Both the position numbers and the translations under genes were made by a program. A stretch of 18,156 bases of DNA from an uncultured bacterium. Lineage in GTDB: Bacteria; Patescibacteriota; Saccharimonadia; Saccharimonadales; Saccharimonadaceae. The notes under the pieces are model-generated. The model saw only the letters and a program-made list of their open reading frames with translations, was not told where the DNA came from and searched no databases. Within the stretch, counting starts at the first letter, position 1. Every line of letters starts with the position of its first letter. Location of the stretch: contig CAIOSL010000094.1 of the NCBI GenBank assembly GCA_903861015.1, positions 1 through 18,156 of the forward strand. The letters are read 5' to 3'. This document shows, piece after piece, positions 14,560-18,156 of the stretch.

Positions 14560-16878
14560 TTACTTAATCAGTCGCTGCATCTTGAGCCGGTTGCCGGCTC
14601 TTTTTGCAACCAGCCATTGAACGATCATCACTCCAATAATCATAATCAGCAGCGGCCAAGCACTCCTCCAAGACGGGGTGGTAAAGTCAAAGAAATCACG
14701 AATCAGGCTGAACCGCGCACTTGGGATAACCACCAACGCTACCATAGTAACATAAAATATACGCGCTAGTAACGCCCGGCGGTTGTTTTTGACGTCGAAC
14801 ATTTTTGGCACCAAAAAGACCAAATATATACCGAACAAGACCGCAATAATCACCGTCGTGGTCGAGACACCAAGTTTGTCGTTAGGATGCAACGACAACA
14901 AAACAATATACGATATAGTCACGCTGATACCCGACAAAATCGCAATCGGCGCCACGGCACGCAACGTATCGCGCCAGTAATTCTTGGGCGACATTCGATG
15001 GCGCGGCGTTGGCACAAATAGCGTCCACATGACAGCCGGCAGGGTTACTAGCAATAGGTTCATGAACGTTATATGGCGCGGCCCAAACGGATAGACCACC
15101 CCCAGGGCTAGCGTCGACAGCAACAAAGTCACGCCATAGATGATTTTGTGAAAAAACAGCGTCGATAGCATTTCGATGGCCTGCATAATCCGGTTACCCA
15201 GGCGCATGCCCAATGGCAAAGAATTAAACGAATTATTCAACAAGACGATATCGGCCACCCGCCTGGTTGCCGCCGCGCCGGCATACATCACCACGCCCAA
15301 ATCAGCCTTCTTGATCGCCAAAGCATCGTTAACACCGTCGCCAACCATGCCCGTAAATTTACCCAGGCGCTTAAAGGTCTCGATCAGTCGCTCTTTTTGT
15401 TCGGGCAAAACTCGGGCAAAGATAGTCGTTTTTGAGACAGTTTTATCCCAATCCGCTTCGCTTATCAGCTGCAGTTCGGCTCCGGTTATGACTTTGTCGG
15501 CATTTTTGATACCCGCCTGCAATGCAATATACGAAACAGTCTGGGGGTTGTCGCCGCTAATAACTCGCAGGCTGACACCGTTACTTTGCAAATATTCGAC
15601 GGTTTTTTTGACTCCATCACGCAGGTCATTAACCAGCACTACCAGGCCAACCGCCCGACCACTGTCGGCTTTTAAATCTTTGAGCGATATGTCGGTATCG
15701 TCAAATGTCGCCACCAGTAACACACGCTTGCCGACACTGGTCAGTTCTTTGATACAGTGGCTATTGGCCGTCGACAGATGGGCTAGTTTGGCAACAAATT
15801 CCGGCGCACCAACAACAACACTATGTTTTTGCTGACCGATTTTGACCTTAACGCCACTCATCTTGCGACTAGACGAAAAAGCCAAGGTCTGCAAAACTTC
15901 GTAGCCAACAGGCAGTGTCAACCCTGCCACAATCGCATCGTTGGTCGGGCTGCCGCTGCCAGTCTGGGCGGCGACAATTGCCACCAAGTCAGCAACCTGT
16001 TTTTGGTCCTTACCAAATACCTCTAACGACTCGAACGTAATCTTGTCGCTGGTCAGAGTACCGGTCTTGTCGACACACAGCACGTCCAAAAGCGCCATCG
16101 CCTCGATTGCTGCCAGCTTTTGTGGCAAAACCTGGGCCTGTGCCAAACGGATCGATCCAAAGGCCAGTAGCAGCGAGCTGGCCAGCAGCAAACCCTCGGG
16201 CACAATCGTAACCGCCGCTGACGTAATAGTCTTAAAGATCAACACGACGTCTTGGCCCGACCAATGATAAACAACTGCGATCAACAGGGCCAGGCCCAAG
16301 GCACCATATGTTAACCAAGTAATCGCCCTGGCGATGGCGTGCTGAAGTGGCGTCAAATGCGGCACATAGCGCTTTAAAGTCGCCGTCATTGACCCGACCT
16401 TGGTCGATTTGCCAACTGCAGTCACCAAAACCGTCGCACTGCCCGCTGACACGGCTGTTGCCGCATAAACCAGCGCTTGGTCGGGCTTTTCGACCGGTAT
16501 CGATTCGCCGGTCAGCACGCTCTCGTCTACCTCCAGGCCTTGGCTGGCAATAATCCGTCCGTCGGCCGGAACCTCATCACCCAGGTTGATCTTTATCGTA
16601 TCGCCAGGCGTCAGCTGGTCGAACATTACTTCTTCGTAATTTCCGCCCGCAACTAACCGATGGGCCCGTGGCGTACTCATTAATTCCAATTTCTTTAGGG
16701 CTCGTTCAGCCCGGATCTCTTGGACAACCGCCAAAATAGTATTCAAAACAACAACAAATGACAAAAACAGGGCGTCGCGCTTTTCGTTTAGGATTAATAA
16801 TATAAACGACAAGACCAAGATGGCGATGACAATTGTTGACAAGAAATTACGGCGCAAAATTACTAATATATCTTTCAT
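14560..16878 (-). CDS. P-type cation-transporting ATPase (HAD-type E1-E2)
   Basis: An ion-pumping P-type ATPase of 772 aa. Numbering from ATG 16878, the actuator domain has TGES (123-126), the M4 motif is VPEGLLL (about 226-232), the phosphorylated Asp is D270 in DKTGT, and the hinge motif MVGDGVNDA is at 511-519. About ten membrane segments are visible, including M1 and M2 near 17-52 and a C-terminal cluster. VPEGL suggests a P2-like family, often annotated as putative Ca2+/cation ATPase. The heavy-metal CPC motif and N-terminal metal-binding domains are absent, so it is not a copper pump. The N-terminus begins directly at M1, without the cytoplasmic lead-in common in P2 pumps, and the usual KGAPE is VGAPE. 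TTG 16881 is a possible alternative start. The ion is not determinable here. Confidence 0.9.
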   Translation of the reverse strand: MKDILVILRRNFLSTIVIAILVLSFILLILNEKRDALFLSFVVVLNTILAVVQEIRAERALKKLELMSTPRAHRLVAGGNYEEVMFDQLTPGDTIKINLGDEVPADGRIIASQGLEVDESVLTGESIPVEKPDQALVYAATAVSAGSATVLVTAVGKSTKVGSMTATLKRYVPHLTPLQHAIARAITWLTYGALGLALLIAVVYHWSGQDVVLIFKTITSAAVTIVPEGLLLASSLLLAFGSIRLAQAQVLPQKLAAIEAMALLDVLCVDKTGTLTSDKITFESLEVFGKDQKQVADLVAIVAAQTGSGSPTNDAIVAGLTLPVGYEVLQTLAFSSSRKMSGVKVKIGQQKHSVVVGAPEFVAKLAHLSTANSHCIKELTSVGKRVLLVATFDDTDISLKDLKADSGRAVGLVVLVNDLRDGVKKTVEYLQSNGVSLRVISGDNPQTVSYIALQAGIKNADKVITGAELQLISEADWDKTVSKTTIFARVLPEQKERLIETFKRLGKFTGMVGDGVNDALAIKKADLGVVMYAGAAATRRVADIVLLNNSFNSLPLGMRLGNRIMQAIEMLSTLFFHKIIYGVTLLLSTLALGVVYPFGPRHITFMNLLLVTLPAVMWTLFVPTPRHRMSPKNYWRDTLRAVAPIAILSGISVTISYIVLLSLHPNDKLGVSTTTVIIAVLFGIYLVFLVPKMFDVKNNRRALLARIFYVTMVALVVIPSARFSLIRDFFDFTTPSWRSAWPLLIMIIGVMIVQWLVAKRAGNRLKMQRLIK
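14584..14605 (+). terminator. Intrinsic terminator of the ABC/two-component operon, inside the opposing gene
   Basis: Perfect 7-bp arms GAGCCGG (14584-14590) and CCGGCTC (14594-14600) enclose loop TTG and are followed by T5 (14601-14605). It lies 27 nt past the plus-strand stop but within the last codons of the minus-strand P-type ATPase gene. No matching minus-strand terminator was seen. Confidence 0.85.
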
Positions 16879-16916
16879 CAAAACTTATTATATGGCCTTT
16901 GATGATTAATATCCAA
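16879..16916 (-). promoter_or_regulatory. Leaderless-type promoter of the P-type ATPase gene
   Basis: On the minus strand TATAAT (16887-16892) ends 8 nt before ATG 16878, so the mRNA would start about 2 nt upstream of the ATG. A partial -35, TTGGAT (16911-16916), sits at an 18-nt spacing. No Shine-Dalgarno is visible. Confidence 0.6.
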
Positions 16917-16957
16917 CCGACCCACTAACGTTTAAGCTTTTGTTCAGACGAAAGCGC

Positions 16958-16994
16958 GATAATATTAAACGTACAGTTAATTTAATGAGGAGGA
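16958..16994 (+). promoter_or_regulatory. Probable -10 and strong Shine-Dalgarno of the Gre-like gene
   Basis: GATAAT (16958-16963) is a plausible -10 for a leader of about 30 nt. A full AGGAGG is centred near 16990, about 8 nt before ATG 17001, and is the strongest ribosome site in the window. No clear -35 is seen. Confidence 0.5.
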
Positions 16995-17000
16995 TTCGTT

Positions 17001-17477
17001 ATGAACACCACCATCAACGACAAAATTATTTATATCAGCAAGAAGGGTTTGAAAGAACTCAAAAAGGCCGTTCAACTGCTGGAACACGACCGCAACAAAG
17101 TCATCCGATCACTACATGAACTCGACAAATCTTTTAGTCACGACGAGCGTATGGCCAGGATCGAAAGACTGGCCAGCCTGGAGGCAATAGAGGCCGAGAT
17201 CGCCGACAAAAAAACGATTATTACAACCGCCAAACTGTTGCCAACTCGACACTCACGCCTGCGCGTCGCCATTGGCTCGGTCGTCGAACTAATCGACAAG
17301 AGCGGCCACCAATTTAAATACACCCTCGTTGACAGCATCGAGGCCAACCCCAGCGACGGTCGCATCTCGACCGCCAGCCCACTGGGCAGCAGCCTGCTAG
17401 GTCGCACCGTCCAAGACATAATCCTGTGGGGCAACGGCCAAAAACTACACCAATTGCAACTTGTTAGAATAGCTTGA
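17001..17477 (+). CDS. GreA/GreB-family transcription factor with a divergent coiled-coil tip
   Basis: Gre factors enter the RNA polymerase secondary channel and stimulate cleavage of backtracked RNA. This 158-aa protein has the family size and order: an N-terminal antiparallel coiled coil (about 10-80, beginning YISKKGLKELKKAVQLLEHD) and a C-terminal FKBP-like domain (about 88-158) with VAIGSVVELID, YTLVDSIEANPSDGRISTAS and the typical SPLGSSLLGRTVQDII. The tip, normally GDLKENAEY with a catalytic Asp and Glu, is here near FSHDERMARIE. The Glu aligns (Glu49), but the Asp position falls on Ser46, with Asp48 nearby. It may be a Gre with a shifted acidic pair or a Gfh1/Rnk-like regulator without cleavage activity. 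It is divergent from the P-type ATPase gene, has a strong ribosome site and ends in TGA. Confidence 0.8.
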   Translation: MNTTINDKIIYISKKGLKELKKAVQLLEHDRNKVIRSLHELDKSFSHDERMARIERLASLEAIEAEIADKKTIITTAKLLPTRHSRLRVAIGSVVELIDKSGHQFKYTLVDSIEANPSDGRISTASPLGSSLLGRTVQDIILWGNGQKLHQLQLVRIA

Positions 17478-17490
17478 TCTACGCCCTAGA

Positions 17491-18156
17491 TTAACACTCC
17501 AAGTGCAACAGTCCTCTAAATTCGATGGGCGTTATCCCGTTGAATCGTTTTCGGGGTCTGTTGTTAAGTAAAGATTCTACGTTTAGTATATCGGTTTCAG
17601 AAATGTTTTTAAAGTCAGTACCTTTAGGATAGAAATCTCGAACAAGGCCGTTGCCGTTTTCACTTCTGCCTCGCTGAGATAACTTGTAGGGATCAGCGAA
17701 AACTCATTACCGTTATCGTAGGTAACGGTATGAATGCGATTAAATACTCTGTTAATGTCTTTGGTAGTTTGTTTCTGGATTTTGCTGGCATTGTAGCTTT
17801 GAACTAACCCTATTGAGATTATGCCAGCTAATCGATCCACATGGGTTAGTAATCGGTCTTTCTTGTCTTTGTCAAAGTAGTAACAATTGTCTGAGAGCGG
17901 TATTTGCGGCCGTCTAGTCCTGAATACCAACTACCATTAACTCTGGTTTTGTTATTTACGGTTTGGTAGACTACTGTATTTAACTTCTCGCCAGATGGTT
18001 GAACGATATCGGCTTAGACATTTGGCAACAGCCGTGATACTGTCAAGCTACCAAATTCCCGAACACCTTGTCTCGCTTAAACTGTTGGTTGCTTAGCGTA
18101 GCGGCGTAAGCCGCTGGGCTCATTTTTAAGGCACTGTGGATTCGTTTTGTATTGTA
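17491..18156 (-). pseudogene. IS30-family transposase, decayed (frameshifts, stops, internal deletion), partial at window edge
   Basis: Three pieces in different frames belong to one DDE transposase. An N-terminal helix-turn-helix piece (18047 to 17952) reads LDSITAVAKCLSRYRSTIWRE, then a stop. A middle piece (within 17930-17583) contains DRLLTHVDR and HTVTYDNGNEF, with the second catalytic Asp. The C-terminal piece (17694 to 17491) reads DPYKLSQRGRSENGNGLVRD, then FYPKGTDF, LLNNRPRKRF and ends LLHLEC, carrying the catalytic Glu. Between NEF and DPY only 5 nt remain where the family has roughly 20 residues, so a deletion plus frameshift removed part of the catalytic core. The open 115-aa stretch at 17583-17930 is a fragment in a mixed frame, not a gene. 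The element's other end is outside the window. Confidence 0.82.
18100..18115. repeat. Short GC-rich hairpin with a GTAA loop
   Basis: Perfect 6-bp arms AGCGGC (18100-18105) and GCCGCT (18110-18115) flank GTAA, with outer AGC/GCT (18095-18097, 18118-18120) able to extend the stem past two imperfect pairs. It lies in the N-terminal part of the IS30 remnant and has no T tract. Confidence 0.4.

Larger units (their letters stand above)
17478..18156. mobile_element. Remnant of an IS30-family insertion sequence
   Basis: This region after the Gre-like stop has no intact gene and is accounted for by the decayed transposase. One end of the element should lie near 17478-17495, just past the transposase stop; the terminal inverted repeat cannot be confirmed because the opposite end is not in the window. 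A GC-rich hairpin is present at 18100-18115. Confidence 0.7.

Noticed and set aside
15176..15835. Plus-strand 219-aa ORF inside the P-type ATPase gene
   Set aside because: It is antisense to the catalytic core of a well-conserved ATPase; composition and lack of motifs mark it as a shadow.
17583..17930. 115-aa minus-strand ORF taken as a stand-alone gene
   Set aside because: It contains the IS30 DNGNEF core, then switches into a non-homologous frame after NEF while the true continuation (DPYKLSQRG...) is in another frame; it is a transposase fragment.
1..18156. CRISPR arrays, tRNA or rRNA genes, defence islands or inteins
   Set aside because: No regularly spaced repeats, no cloverleaf-like or rRNA-like stretches and no defence-family motifs were seen; dnaB and dnaX are uninterrupted.

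Overview
The window most likely comes from a Candidatus Saccharibacteria (TM7)/Patescibacteria chromosome. The reasons are the compact tail-to-head gene packing, the character of the housekeeping proteins (RecR and DnaX lacking their zinc cysteines, a CysRS with HIGN and HHTNE motifs), a small conserved protein of a type I associate with this radiation, and standard code with TGA as stop (dnaB and the Gre-like gene both end in TGA exactly where the family should end). The taxonomic call is inference from protein character; no search was run.

Layout. 65-1035: ribosomal stalk genes rplJ and rplL, closed by a terminator. 1177-1812: a self-contained unit with a near-consensus promoter, an uncharacterised 172-aa protein and its own terminator. 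1854-4687: replication genes dnaX and dnaB, 4 nt apart. 4751-6195: a multi-membrane GT39-like glycosyltransferase with its own promoter. 6238-9576: an operon of ybaB, recR, a DHH/DHHA1 phosphoesterase and cysS with very short gaps or an overlap. 9601-9633: a bidirectional terminator separating cysS from a convergent AI-2E/PerM-type membrane protein (9610-10698, minus). 10774-14556: an OmpR-type response regulator, a histidine kinase, and a MacB/FtsX-type ABC permease with its ATPase, which looks like an envelope-stress or efflux module. 14560-16878 (minus): a P-type cation ATPase tail to tail with the ABC operon. 17001-17477: a Gre-family transcription factor. 17491-18156 (minus): a decayed IS30-family transposase running off the window edge.

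Two cross-cutting observations stand out. First, genes fall into two translation classes: some have clear Shine-Dalgarno sequences, while four (glycosyltransferase, AI-2E, response regulator, P-type ATPase) have an exact TATAAT ending only 6-11 nt before the ATG, which predicts leaderless or nearly leaderless mRNAs; the histidine kinase may be a fifth. Second, dnaX carries an in-frame A_AAA_AAG slippery heptamer inside an A8G run, and a -1 slip reaches TGA after one further codon. This is the same architecture as the E. coli dnaX gamma/tau frameshift. Two zinc modules (DnaX and RecR) are absent while the CysRS zinc site is kept. I found no clearly novel multi-gene system; the rest is core genome plus one regulated transporter module and one dead insertion sequence.
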